Assembly (NCBI GenBank): GCA_029783825.1
Contig: JAREIK010002415.1
Span: 732,506-796,505, forward strand
DNA: 64,000 nt
From: Sapria himalayana
Taxonomy: Eukaryota > Streptophyta > Magnoliopsida > Malpighiales > Rafflesiaceae
Direction: 5' to 3'
Shown: positions 25,156 to 38,130 of the stretch, piece by piece
Layout of the letters: each line of letters starts with the position of its first letter
How positions within the stretch are numbered: position 1 is the stretch's first letter
Made by a program: the position numbers and the translations under genes
The notes under the pieces: generated by a model
What the model saw: only the letters and a program-made list of their open reading frames with translations
Told to the model about the DNA's origin: nothing
The model's database searches: none

Positions 25156-28080
25156 TTATGCAATTAAAATTTTCTCATTATCTTCTTTAATATGTACATC
25201 ATCAATGTCCAAATAGTTTTCATCTTCGCCAACCAATGTTTCAAGCCCATCATCTACCATAGGATTGATTGGATGAAGTTCCATATTATTCACTTGAAAT
25301 GTAGGTACACTTGATGGTGTCACAATGATATCTTTTTCAACAACTTCCATAGCTGATCTAAGTTTTATTTTATAGATAATCCACCAGTCATAAGCATTTC
25401 TTTTTTTTTTTGGATAAGTGGTGTAACACACTTGTTTTACTTGCACCACAAGAATTAATGGTTCATACTTATGATAATATTTCTTATGCTGCACATTTAC
25501 AAGGCTGTATTGATGATGAATTCTAGTACTCAAATTTAGAATATGATCAAACTATGCATACTTAAATGGAATTATCCTTTTAATTAGTAAAGTAGGATAC
25601 ACCAAGCATAGAATTTTAATCAATCGATCATGAAAGTCAATATTAGATACAATAGAGTTGGTCCCTAATGCATACACCACTATTTATTGCATCTATATTT
25701 GAAACATGTTTCAAACTATGGAATTTGTATACATTTATATAATGTATGGGATATATCTATAAAATTTATAATGACCCTTTTGTAAGATTCTATTACATAT
25801 ATTTGATGATGAAAAATTTACCTTAAAAAAAGGATACTTATATAATGTGGCACATTATTTTTTAATAAGCAAAAATGATAAGTTATATATTGACAAATTT
25901 TTCAAATCAAAATACAAAATCTGTATCAAGCTTTGTATCAATAGAAGCATTATATATATGTGGTTCTCTTTGCCTTAATTCCTTAGCATAAATTCTACAA
26001 AAATAACATTGAAGTTATTTTGAATATTAAAATAGGTATATCACATACTATGACAAAGAAATGTCAATGTAAAATGATTATAAATCTTACTCAATATAAG
26101 GTGTACCTTTCTTACAGTTCAATATGATATATGTGTGTGTAGCATATTTTTGGTCATCCAAAAAATATCTTGATTTTACTCTACTATATGATCGACCCAC
26201 TAAGGTGAAAATGAAAAGTATATCAACTTTTTCTAATCCATCCCTCATATTATAATCATTATTTATTGATATTTTGTAATACAAATTATACACTTGTGAT
26301 TGAAAGTAGTGTGCAAAAAATATCAAAGCTTCTTCAACCAAGTAGGCATTGCATATCTATCCTTCAAATTTGACTTTATTTCGAACATTGTTTTTTAATT
26401 TTCTAAGATATCTAAAAAATATCTTCATTATAATAATATTTATTCATTAGATACATTTAAATTTTTAGATGAACAAATGAAAATTATATAACCTCTTACT
26501 TGGATACATCCATTTATATTGCATATGGCATACTATCATAGATTCATAAGGCAAGTGGATTAGATGATGTTCGATGGAGTCGAAAAAGCTAGGAAGAAAA
26601 ATACTTTCAAGTTTTCATATAATTATGAGTATATCATTTGTAATTACTCAATATGTTCCTTTGTTATGATATTACAAGTGATATTCTTAAAAAATACTTA
26701 TTTTGGTCAATGCTTTCCAAAAATTTTTTGGAAGTAATTTCTGTAATGCTATGGGTATTAGCCTCTACATAAAGACATTATAGTCCTGATTTTTCATCCC
26801 AAATAACTTATGTTTCTTCATATCAACACATCTTCTCATATTAGATGCATATCTACTAGGGAACCCGAGCACTATTAATTATTTGCACAAAGCTTCATTT
26901 GCATCATTATCAGGACTATAACAAGCCTTAGTAAATTTATTCATTGATTCATTCCTATGTAACTCTAGACATGAATAGAGTTCTTTTAAATCCATTTCTT
27001 GATTTGACATTACTTTTATTTTTTTTCCACATTCATTATAGTATTAAATATATTATCAAAAAAGTTTTTCTCAATGCATCATATCTAAGTTGTGCCTAAT
27101 TAAGTTGGTTTTCTAATAAGGTAAATTCCAAAAGATACTTTTTTCTTCCAATCACTGTGATAATTCTTCGAATTTTGCATATTAATACAATCATGATCAA
27201 CATCTATAATATTTTTGAAGCTATATTTTTTATTTACCTTTAATATTTTAGCACCCGACCTTAAAGGTAGTGCATCTTTTACAATTATCTGGTCTTTCCT
27301 ATACACCATAATATTTTTCTAAAATATATGTTCCCTATGTAAGAAATTATGATAATTTCAAATCAAAAAGTTTTTTTCACCTTTGCTTAGAAAAATTGTA
27401 TTAGAGTCCTCTATGCAGAAGGACAAGCTAATTTTCTTAAAGTACACCATCTTGACAATATTGAATAAGCTAGAAAATCACTTATAGTCCATGTAAGTGC
27501 TGCTCGTATTTAGAAGTTATGCTTTCTATATATCATATGTTTCCACACTATACTCCCACAAATATTTTAGCTCTGAAATAAGGGGTTGCAAAAAAATATC
27601 CAACTTGTCTTTTAGGTTTCTCGGACAAGGCACAATAATACACAAAAATATGTATTTATCATTTATGCATATCTATGATGATAAATTATATGGTGTGATA
27701 ATCACTATACTTGAAAAGTAATGTTTCCCTATGTACAACCCTAATCTAACATTTCAACATTCATCTATAAAAGATGGATGAATATCATCAAATATTTCCA
27801 AGATAAAAAATTTGAGCAATGTCGCATCACACCTTCTTTAGTAATATGTTCTTTGTGCCAACTCATAACATTAGCATAGGCTTCAGATATAAATAATTTT
27901 TGTAGATGAGGAGTCTATGAGAAGTATTACACCTTCTTATGAGGAATATTTGTTTTTTACTTCTTACAAATAGTATATCTTTTATAACAAGGATAGTTAT
28001 AGAAATTACAAGTATTGCCATCTAGACCCAAATTACTCTAAGAATTTATAGAAATATAAGGTTATATTCTCTTATAACAA
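25156..28080 (-). pseudogene. CACTA (En/Spm) TNP2-type transposase, decayed
   Basis: Read on minus from 28080 downward, fragments appear in the expected order of a plant CACTA transposase. First come P-H-x-L-Q-K-L-F-like and V-M-R-H-C sequences (27840-27960), then FDDIHPSFIDEC and NVRLGL (27740-27830), ALTWTISDFLAYS (27460-27510), and LIRHNLDMMH (27070-27110) closing the Transposase_21 domain. A DUF4218-like part follows (26087-26760), with VEEALIFFAHYFQSQ and VGRSYSRVKSRYF. Last is a DUF4216-like part (25330-25700), with SLVNVQHKKYYHKYEPLILV and YDWWIIYKIKLRS. The C-terminal frame 25156-25533 is open for 125 codons and ends in an acidic tail. Numerous stops and frameshifts elsewhere rule out activity. 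Neither CACTA terminus was found nearby. Confidence 0.9.
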
Positions 28081-31000
28081 GTAATAAGGTTACAGAATAA
28101 CTTTAGATGATTGAAGATCTATAATATTACCATGAATTGTATAACATATTAGTTTGCATGGGAAAAGATTTTGCTCAAAAAAGACTGTTAGTTCACCTAC
28201 TCAATTGGAATGACTTTTACTCACATTAATTCACAAGATATGTTCCATAGGTGAATTTCTTTTGTTTAAGTGAGAAAATTCAGAAAAAAAAAGAACAAGG
28301 CTAAGTAGTGCCTATCTTGCTAGACAACCTAACTCGGTGGTAAAACCCATTCATGGAGGTCTTATTAAAGAAAAGACTTTTTGACAATAAGCTGATGTAG
28401 TGGCTAGGTTAGCTGCAACTAACTTTTATATGAAATTTAGTTTAGTTTGGCCAAACATCTAGAAAGCACCATTCCAAAACATTTACTGTAATCTCTTTTA
28501 GAAAAGGGTGGGTTAACTAATAAAAGAAAGATGGAACCAGATGCATTCTTAAAAGAAAGTGCTTTGCCTTACCTATGATCGTAGACCACCCTGATTTATA
28601 ATCAATTGATCACCACCCTAGAATCAGCATGATCTACAAGCAGCCTCATTATCATTTTGGTTTTTATATTATGTTATGGATCTTGGTTTGTGCTTTAGGG
28701 CATTTCCTTAAGTTGTTAGTTGAATGGTTTTTTCTTGAGACTCCATCTCATTGCTCTTCAACTTAAGGATTGGTTTGACTGATAGGTTTCGAAGGCTATA
28801 ATAGGTAAGAGGCTAGCTTCTTTTCTTGCATTCATTTTGTTGGTTACTATCACATCTTTGCCGCACTCTTTTGGTACAAAGGACTAGATTGATAATTGTG
28901 TAAATAAAGAAGAGTTGCGTCTTTAGAATCTTGTGGAAAGAAAGTAAAGGACTCATACTTAGTTTAGATTACAATTATTTTATTAAGTAGTAAAAAATTT
29001 TTTTTTTCCTAAATAAGAGAAGTTGGCTAGCTCTAGGTTGGCTTTCACTAATAAGATATTTTTTAAATTGAAATGATCATCAATTAACTTGCTCTTTGTC
29101 TTCTTCAAACTTTCTTTCCTGATTCGATAGCATTCAATCTTTGACTATCTCCTTAGTTTCCTTGGACAATATAAGATTAAAACTAGGTTGGTTATGGCTT
29201 GACCAATTTTTCATTCATACATCATATTCTACAAGAGTGAATTCTATGGAACCAAAAGGCAACTAAGAATGTATGCTTCCTTTACACCCTCAAGCTTGAA
29301 GGTTTTAATTTTGGTGATTGCAATGTATTTAATCGGGCCAATTCTTTTATGCAACATTCTATCTTCGATTATTTAATTGATAGATAGTCAAAGGGAATTA
29401 GAGAAAAATATACTCCTAAAAGAAAAATAAGCATGATGATGTATACAATAGCACCTGATCTTTGACCACCATTCCTTTAAATGCTATTCTATTTTCTTTC
29501 TTTTCCTTCTTAGCACTAAAGCTATATGCTTAACTTTCCCTTACTTAAATTGATTAGATTGAGAAGATAATAAAAAAGTCTTTGTGAGCTATGACCTTTC
29601 TTCTTTCAATTTCTAGTTTCAGGGTGACGAAGGAACTCCTAAAAAATTCATCCACTACCACCAACAAAGAAACTAATTGCAACTTAAAATACACCACACA
29701 ATATCAAAAAAAAAACAAAGATTGAAAGGTGCCACATCTATTCCCCTGTTATTCTCTTTCTCTTAGTTGTGACTTCTTCCACCCTAAAACTTACTCATAA
29801 AGTTTTTTTTGTTTGTGCTATAATAACAAAGATTTTGTTGCTATTCAAAGATGTGGCAAATCATTAGTTCCAAAAACACCCACTCAACATTTTTATTCAT
29901 GCCGACCAAATAGTGTGCAATGAAGACAATATCAAGGACCCAAGCATCATATTAAGATACAAGGAGTGATCTTTCAATATACAGAAAGAGCCTGGTAATA
30001 TGTTTGAATCTTAACCATGAGGTAAATCATACCAAAATTATGAATGATAATGAGAAGATTCCATTTCAGCAATCCACATAAATGAGTGCAAAAATCATGA
30101 ATGAAAGATTGGGTATCCCATTGTGGATGTTCAGTAGTGAAGTCATCAAGTGGGAAGCTTTTATCCCAACCTTCCCTTATGACAAGGGCTAGCTTAGCCT
30201 TTTGAAATGAAAGTGCTTTTCTCATTTCTACAAAGATTTGAACTACTTCTTAGAGAGGCTTGAATTCTTACAATGAAGGGATTTATAATCTACATAGAAG
30301 AGAAAGCTATGTGATCTTAGCTTCTAGCACCTACTCGACAACAAATCAACTTAAGGTCATACATTCGCATACCCTAATGTATAGGATAAAAATGTTCTTG
30401 ACAACATGATGTACTGGTTGGGAATCTATATCAATATGTTGTGGTACACCATAGAAAGGGGCATTTTAACTTATAAGCTTTTTTCAAGCATTCGATAATG
30501 AAGAAGTAAACTCTTACTGCTATCTCCAGTTGAAGCTGAATCAAAGCTATAAAGTGAGGATGAAATGATTTCTTGTAATCAACAAAGGCATGAGAGAGTA
30601 GTGGGAAGGAACATAAATATATATATTTATTTATAAAAAAAATAAACGGATAGCTTGTTTTAAGGTCTTAGTTCAAACAAATGGCTTCTTAGCCCTCAAG
30701 CGAGGAAAGGGCAACCTGTTGTGAGTGAAGCATCCCATTTGTGAATTTCCTTCGAAGGAAGTAGGCACAAGGGCACTTTTGTTGGGGCAAAAAGCAAAGG
30801 AAGACTAAAAAGTGATATCCCAATGGTTGACCCATTAGGAGGCGGACCCACCAAAGTCTTCTAACTCAATCCACAAGAAAAGGGTGACCATTCAACAAGG
30901 CCTCATTTGCCTCTGAGAATTATTGGCCAAAACACTTATAAAGGATGATGATATGTATGTTTAACACCCATCTATTAGTAGCTGACTTGAGATTAATTCT

Positions 31001-32600
31001 AAAGACATGTTTGACACTAATCAGATGTTCCAAAGAAGATATTTGATTAAAAGTTCTATCCATTTGAATTTGATGGAGAACAATCATCAACTAATGCGGG
31101 CTCGAGATCCTTGAGTTTATCTAATTACCAATGGAGAATAAACTTAGCTAAATAGAATACTGATAAGCCAAACTTCACTAACTTATATTCCCTCTCATCC
31201 TTCTTGCTTTTCAATTTTGATGTATCAATCGAAATGATCCTAGGCAGACCCATCCTAGTAAGGGAAATGAGAATAGACAGCTTCTACTACAAGACTGGGT
31301 TTTGGTCTTGTGCAACATAATACCACATTAGACAAGTGGATGCATGCTTAAAGTAAAGCACAATAAACAACCAACCTTGCTTAGAAGGTATAAAATCACT
31401 AGTTCTAGAAATCAGGACTTTCCTATTGCCTTCTCCTAGCCTAGGTTGGGAAAGTCACCCTAAAATAAAAGCACTTAGTTCTTGTTAAAGCCTATAACAC
31501 AAGGTATGAAATCACTTGATTGCAAGTAAATAGGCAAGGAAAGCATAACAAACAATCAAGTCAACCATTTTGGATTTCAAGTTTGCCTTTGCTTTTTTCC
31601 TTCTTCTTATGATGTAGTTGTAGAGGAACCAGATAGCCACTACATTAAAGATTTGAACCAAAATGGACTTTACCTAAACTTTCTTTACAAATTTACATAC
31701 AAAAGGGTTGATCTTTTGCTTCAGTCAGACTTTAAGGCATGGGAACTCAACTTTGTAAGAGAATATGCTAGATATAATGTCAATGCTCTCATTTCTTGAA
31801 CCCATCCCTCAAAGTCAAAAGTAGATAATCCAATATATGGTTGTTGAAGACAATCTCTAAAATACAATATCACATGTCGGTTGAGCATGCCACTTGAGGT
31901 AGGGCAAAATACATCAAATTCTGACCTAAAACCTAAAAATAATGAATTTATCTTGGACTTAACTTCTAGGAAAACATTACATGAAGGACTTTTTCCAAAC
32001 CTAAAATGCATTTTGTTTGCCTGAAAATTCAACTTTTGATGGGCTATAAAGTTCTAGGCTTTTTCTTTTTTATTTTATTGAGCTTATGCCTAAGCTTTTG
32101 TAAGACTTTGAATCAATAAATATTAGATAAGGGCTACGGATCATCATAGTAACTAAACTCTCAAAGGCGACATCCAGTGTTATTGGTAAATCTGCAAAAG
32201 ATTGGCCTGCATAATAGAGTCTAGACCAATTTTTAGTTCTATTACCATTGAGAAAAATTTAGGATTATTTTAGTATTTTAAAAATAAATCTTAAATAGAA
32301 ATTATTATTTTCTCTTGGTAGTTTTGATCCTTCTATCGAGTCCCATGCTACTAAGTATGTCATTTGCTCCCTCCTTTGGCATAAAGTATTGGGTTAGGCA
32401 CTGTTCCCAACTTTAGTTCAAGAGATAGGGTATGGATTCCGTAGCATCAATTCGATTCAAATTTATTTACCACTTCAAAAAAATACCAAAATTTCTAAAC
32501 ATAAGAGAAAAGAGAAAAAATCTAAAATGACCCTTTTTCTCCTCCATGCATCAAGCCAAAGCAAAATTGTAGCAAACAACCCTATGGGTAGATTTTTGTA
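28081..32600. other. Unassigned block with distinct composition
   Basis: By eye this 4.5 kb is noticeably less AT-rich than its surroundings and lacks the usual transposon motifs, minisatellites and long A/T runs. It contains phrases such as CCTTCGAAGGAAGTAGGCAC and GGAGGCGGACCCACC. Open frames at 29974-30225 and 31721-32032 (minus, 83 and 103 codons) match no family I recognise. The style resembles plant mitochondrial intergenic DNA, but that is an impression without a diagnostic gene. Confidence 0.4.
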
Positions 32601-32628
32601 CTCCTTAGTGGATATACAAATAAGCAAG

Positions 32629-32694
32629 GGATGAAAGAGATAGGCTAAATTCTAGAGTTAGAAAGGATGAAAGAGATAGGCTAAATTCTAGGGT
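32629..32694. repeat. 36-bp tandem duplication
   Basis: GGATGAAAGAGATAGGCTAA and the following ATTCTAG occur at 32629 and again at 32665. The flanking TAGGGTTTGGGGGGATGACT resembles 21820-21860 in the gypsy LTR, so 32600-33081 appears to be another LTR-derived piece in plus orientation. Confidence 0.85.
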
Positions 32695-34274
32695 TTGGGG
32701 GGATGACTCTCAATCCTCCCCTTTCTAGGGCAAATTTTAAAAAATTTAATAAAATAGCATGCAATTAGAGTTTATTTCCTAGATTTTAGTGAGAGCTATC
32801 ATTGGGAATCTATGTTTCATGAGAATTATTTTCTTGTACTTCATGAATCTCTTCTCAATGTCAAGATAAATTATAATTTAGAGTTATTCAATTGTGATTT
32901 ATTTTTTGTATAAATAATTTGTTAATTAATTATTATGTTTGATTTATGTTATAAAATAAAAATTGGTGAATAGGGTAATTAATTAAAACTTGAATTGGAG
33001 ATTTGATTATTGGTGGATTTGTACATATTGTCATGGTGGATAATGATAGGTAAATTTTCTGACTCTATTATATTAACTAATTTTGTTGATTAGATAGTCT
33101 CAAAAACTCATTAACATTGATATCTCATCAATAAATATCAATAAGTATAAGAATCATATAAGTAGTAACGAAGACTTTTATTTAGATATCAATCCCACTT
33201 AAATTATATTAGTAGTTTGGTCAACTAATGAAGATATAATATAATTCTAGTAGGGGATATTAGGCATGACTCTTAGATCCTAGAATTTGTTCACTTGATT
33301 TATATAATGCATGTTCAAAAAATTTGAGTTAAATTAAGTGATGATACAAAATGAGTATAAAATTATTATAGAATGACAATTTTCCCTAATGGTATATAAT
33401 GTAGTTATCACCTTTGAGCCCGTACCAATGATGATCCCATCATAGTTATCCACTCAATACTTTACTACTGAGATAATAAATCATCTCTACACAAGATTCA
33501 TTTACAAGTCCTTATATTTTAAGCAACCCATCAATTGCCCACAATGGTTGCTTCCTATATATATATGTATTCTCTGACCTCAAGTATCATAAATATAAAG
33601 GACTAATATAGTTTATAAATGTTTGCATATTCATCTTCATAAATAAAATACTCATGGAATTAATATATACTTTCCTCAAAAAGCAACTAAAAGGTTTGTT
33701 ACATCCTTATGAGTCACTATACACTCAAGTATGTCCTATGGATTCCTACTCACAATCCTTCATGGTGATGATATGACTTAGACACAAAAGATAAAACCCT
33801 TAGAAGAATGTTCTATTAAACATCCATATCAATTAAAAATTAATTCTTCTATGACTTGTACTAATGGAGTGACATGTAAAATTATTCATGCTTTTTGATT
33901 TCATGGGGACATACTCACAATAACATATATGTTTAGGTTTTAGCATATATGTTTGTCTTATGAATCTTGGTTGGAAGGGCTGTCACTTCCTTATTATCAT
34001 ATTCTTGAGTGAGATTCATACTTTATTTGTCACCAACAACTATGACAACATGCCAAAACTCACCTTGACAACATGCACAAAACCATTTATACATCACAAA
34101 AATTACAAATATATAACCCTTAAAACTCAATTTAGCCTAACATTCATGAGAAATTCATGAGCTATAAAAGAATAAGTCTTATGAAATTTGAATTCCTAAT
34201 GATAATCCTGACAAGAATATAAGACACAAACCTAATCTCATGCTTTTTTAGTTAATTTTCTCAAATCTATCCTT

Positions 34275-34296
34275 GGGGGGGGGGGGGGGGGGGGGG
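34275..34296. repeat. Poly(G) run of 22
   Basis: Twenty-two consecutive G, then TGGG. Very unusual in such AT-rich DNA. The length may be unreliable because homopolymers of this size are poorly sequenced. Confidence 0.9.
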
Positions 34297-34326
34297 TGGG
34301 TTAAGTATCTTGTCCCCACCATTATG

Positions 34327-35407
34327 GCTTAGCCTATGTGTTGCATCCCTTTCTTACTCATGGGTCCCCTAGGAAGTGTGAAAATCTAACCCTAACATTA
34401 TTTATTGCACTTTGCTTTATCTCGATGGATGGGGGAGAAGAATACTAATATTAATATTTTTTAAATTTATCCTCTTTTCTTTTTATACTCATGAATATTA
34501 GTATTTCTCTAACTAGAAAGTTCTAGCTTTCAGAAAATATTATGACTTTGGCTTTCTAGAAAAATTCCGTAACTTGAAATTATGACTCTAGAAAGTGACC
34601 ATAGCTTTCTAATCTTTATGTAACACAATATCATGGTGCTAGAAATGTTTGTTACTTGTACCTTTTGTCTCTATAAAAGAAAGGCACGACATTGAGAATG
34701 ACCCTAGATTTGGCTTCAATCTATCTTGTGCAACATATGATCGTGCTGATAAGAATGACCATGACTTTGCCTTAGTCATTCTTCTACATGTAATGTCCAT
34801 GGTGCTTAGGAATGATCATGATACTAAGAATGGTCTTCCTTGTATATTACACTAAGAGTCATTTCCTCAAAATTAGGGCATAGCCTATGTGTTGCATCCC
34901 TTTCTTATGCTTGGGTCCCCTATGAAGTGTGAAAATCCACCCCTAAAATTATTTATTATAGTTTTCTTTAGCTTGGTGCATGGAGGAGAAAAATAATAAT
35001 AATATTTTTAAAATTTATTCTATTATATTTTTTACACTCATGAATTTTAGTATTTCTCTAAGTAAAAAGTCTTGGTTTTTAGAAGACATCGTGACTTTAG
35101 GTTTCAGAAAATATTGTAACTTGAAATTATGACTTTGGAAAGTGAACATAGCTTTGGGATGCATCCTAATCTTTATGTAACACAAAGTTGTGATGCTAAA
35201 AATATTTGTAACTTGTACCTTTTGTCTCTATAAAAGAAAGTCATAACATTGAGAATGATCATGGATTTGGCATTGGTCTTTCTTGTGCACCATATGACCG
35301 TGATGCTAAGAATGACCATGACATTGCCTTAGTCATTCATCTGCTTGAAATGGTCATGTTGCTTTGGAATGGTCATGAAACTGAGAATGGTCTTCCTTGT
35401 ATATCAC
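34327..35407. repeat. 551-bp tandem duplication within the LTR
   Basis: Copy 1 runs 34327-34850 and copy 2 34878-35407. Both begin AGCCTATGTGTTGCATCCCT and both carry CTTGTACCTTTTGTCTCTAT, then a string of GAATGACCATGAC-type words, and end at TGGTCTTCCTTGTATAT. The copies differ by many point changes, so the duplication is not recent. Confidence 0.88.
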
Positions 35408-36189
35408 ATGACCTTGGTGCTAAAAATATCCACTACTTTCCATTAATCTTTTTCATATATAACATGGCCACATTGCTAGGAATGACCATGACACTAGGAA
35501 ATTAGCTCATACATAAAAATCATGACTTTTTCCTTCTCTTGAGGATAAGAGTCATAGCTTTGAGAAGTTGTGCTTGATTTATACTCCATTTATCATTCTA
35601 TGTCAAAAAATCATAGTGCTAGATAATTGTCATATCTTTGGCCTAAATAAGTCCATCTTTGTAATTTTTTGTAATTCAAAAGTCATGACTTTGAGAAAAA
35701 ACTTCGGTATTGACTTGAAAATTAAAAGCCTTGGTAAAGATAAAGTCATGCCATTATGAAGTGGCTTTGACTTTTAGCACTATAGGATACTTGGTTACTG
35801 TAATATAAAATTATTATCACAACTATTTAATTATTACGAGATAAGTATGACTATTACTTCATTATAATATTGTAGCCACCAAAAATATATTATACAATTA
35901 AAGAATTGTACTAATGATATGGTAGAGTCATGTTCTACAATGATTGCTATAAATAATTAATTAGAGTTTCAACCAATAATTAATGCCAAAACTATGCGGT
36001 AATTCATAAATCATTAAGTTGTAAAATATATTCAAAAACATATCGATTACATGACTATTCATTAAAATCTACTAAAACTTCAGTCATAAAATCAATCCAA
36101 TTATGTCTCATTCTCATGCTTATGCATCATCTAATAGCACCAAAACTATTCAAAAATATTCTGTAATTTAAATACTAAATTAAAAGTCA

Positions 36190-37603
36190 TGAGACTCACT
36201 CATGCATATGATAGAAAGAAAATGATAACCCTTTTAACCACAATGTGTCAAGACAATTTTATACATTAAAATCCAAAATTGAAGTATATTAATCATTATA
36301 AGTATGATATTCATGAAGCCAAAAGTACAAATAATTTTACAGGCTACTCTATTATACATATCTTAGAAGAACTAGTTCTCAATTAATATAAATATTTAAT
36401 AGAATATTCTCTTAAGGATTTCACTTTTAGTGTGGTAGTCATATCGTCACTATATAGAACAATGATAGGTAATCACTTGGACTTATATGAGTGTAAGATG
36501 ATTCATAAGGTGATGACAATCATTTGAGTTGTTTTCCCTCTTATCATTCCCATCAATGATATTTAGAGAAAATAAATGTTAATTATGATAGTATATTACT
36601 TATAAAGATATTAAGATAAACTACATCATATCTTGCTTTTTATGACACATGAGGCCAACAAACAAGAATTTACATATAAAGCAACCTTCAAGAAAATTTG
36701 GTGAGTTGTCTAAAGATATGAGCTTATGATAGAACCTCGAGTAAAAATATTTATTTTCTCGATGTAAAATACTAGGTGGATAACTAAGAGGGGATAATCA
36801 TTGAGTTAGACTCAAAGATAATAATCACCATATATGCTATTAGGACAAATAGTCATTCTATAATAATCCAATATTTATTCTATATCATCACTCATTATAA
36901 ATCAAACTATTTGAAAATGCATTATATGAATTAAGTGGATAAACCTTAGGATCTAAGAGTCACACTAACATTTCTAAATATCTCCGCAATTAGAATTATA
37001 ATATCTCATTGTTAGTTGATTGAAATATAAGTACAATTTATTTATGATTGGTTACAGGTGTCAAACAGGCCGTGCCGGGCTAGGCACTGTTTTGTGGAGG
37101 TTAGGCTTGGCATGGGCATGTGGCACGAAATCCACCTGGTCCGACCTGGTTCAGGTCGGACCAAAATCCTAATTTAAAAAAAATAGGATTTCGGCAGTGG
37201 GCCACCGGGCCACAGGGCATCTTCACCCTTTCGGGGCTCAGCGAGCCCCGCCAGTCGGGCGTTAGCTCATTGTGACCATGTCAGTGCGTGGTCATGTGTA
37301 CCATGTTGATGTGCTAAGCATGCCATGTTGTGCCTGGCACGGGACATGGGCCAAAAACATTGGCCTGGAACGGCACGACTCATGCAGTAGGTGTGCCCGG
37401 CATAGCACTGTAGTATGTCGTGCCAAGCTAGGCACGGCTGAACCGTACCATGCCTCATGCCGGGTAGGACTAGCCCGGCCTGTTTGACACCTTTATGAAT
37501 GATATTTTGATTAAAATCCTCTATACTACTTATACGACCCATATTTGTGAAGCTTTATTGATGAGATACTCACAATAATAAGCTTTTGGGATACTATCTA
37601 ACT
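36190..37603 (+). mobile_element. 3' portion of a gypsy LTR, plus orientation, interrupted
   Basis: Homologous to 22080-22992 in order: GAAGCCAAAAGTACAAATA, TTTAGTGTGGTAGTCATAT, CCTCGAGTAAAAATA and, at the end, AATAAGCTTTTGGGATACTA. It is interrupted at 37050-37491 by the GC-rich TIR element; homology resumes at once on the right side (AAAATCCTCTATACTACTTA versus AAAGTCTATTTTACTACTTA at 22884). Confidence 0.7.
37050..37491. mobile_element. GC-rich TIR element, copy 2, with candidate 9-bp TSD
   Basis: The ends are inverted: GGTGTCAAACAGGCCGTGCC on the left (from 37057) and AGCCCGGCCTGTTTGACACC on the right. TTTATGATT (37041-37049) and TTTATGAAT (37492-37500) flank it, agreeing at 8 of 9 bases. 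The interior has direct and inverted versions of GGCACGG and GGGCC words and a central TTTAAAAAAAATAGGATTTC. Short GC-rich open frames on both strands are fortuitous. Non-autonomous; it lies inside an LTR whose uninterrupted homologue is at 20494-22992. Confidence 0.85.
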
Positions 37604-37709
37604 AATAAAATTGGACAACACAACAAAGTCATAATTATCAACTTGGTCAAAGTATTAACTAGGTTTTCATCAGTATAAATCTTTTTCATATTTACGCATA
37701 CTCAATGTG

Positions 37710-38130
37710 TAAATATAGTGCTCTAATTTTTTTTTGTCTTCAAATGAGATATGGATTCTTTGATAAGTGTAGAGCACTTTGATTATCAAAAAAAAGTAAT
37801 TTTTTTTTGTTTATGTTCAAGCTTTTCTAATAATATTTGCATCTAGATCACCTCTTTATTAGCTCATGTAATTGCAATATACTCTACATATATCATTGAA
37901 GTAGGCATGATAGAATGTATAGCTTTAAAATCCAACTTACAACTCCTCCAACAAGAGTAAAACATAGAAAGTGGTAGACTTATTATTGTCAATCTCCTCC
38001 ACATATTCTAAAATAGCATAGCCTTTGGCAATAAAGTCCAAACCTATATAACTTAATACAATATTTAACATTCCTCTAATTTGTCTAAGGACTCTCTTCA
38101 TTGTATTTGTTAAAACTTTGTTATAATGCT
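37710..38130 (-). pseudogene. Ty1/copia RNase H and pol tail remnant
   Basis: Read on minus from 38130, the translation gives VLRQIRGMLNIVL, then LDFIAKGYA, STTFYV, and after a gap IYVEYIAIT followed by ANKEVI and MQILLEKLEHK, and finally DNQSALHLSKNPY at about 37740-37790. This is the family order for copia RNase H and its tail (R-Y-L-K-G-T, D-x-D-W/Y-A-G-D, S-T-S-G-Y, E-A-E-Y-I-A, D-N-Q-S-A-x-x-L-x-K-N-P). It contains several stops. The likely gag and protease partner on the same strand is 41280-42620. Confidence 0.88.

Larger units (their letters stand above)
33082..36175 (-). mobile_element. Gypsy LTR, minus orientation, about 3.1 kb
   Basis: Its lower end (33082-33800) is the reverse complement of the 3' part of the LTR at 20494-22992. 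Its upper end (36030-36175) is the reverse complement of the first 150 bases of that LTR, for example CATGACTATTCATTAAAA and TAATAGCACCAAAACTATTC. It is about 0.55 kb longer than the 2.5 kb reference because of the tandem duplication at 34327-35407. No internal gypsy DNA is attached at its start: at about 36180 it abuts an LTR tail in the opposite orientation. Confidence 0.65.

Noticed and set aside
25156..25533. An intact 125-residue gene with an acidic C-terminus
   Set aside because: It is only the C-terminal part of a CACTA transposase whose upstream domains are broken by stops.
28081..32600. A block of plant mitochondrial genes
   Set aside because: No mitochondrial gene (nad, cox, atp, rps, rrn) could be read in any frame; only general style suggests organelle DNA.
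37267..37542. Overlapping Cys/His/Gly-rich frames on both strands resembling zinc-finger proteins
   Set aside because: They lie in the GC-rich TIR element; the composition comes from GGCACGG/TGCCGG words and similar frames appear in all copies of the family.
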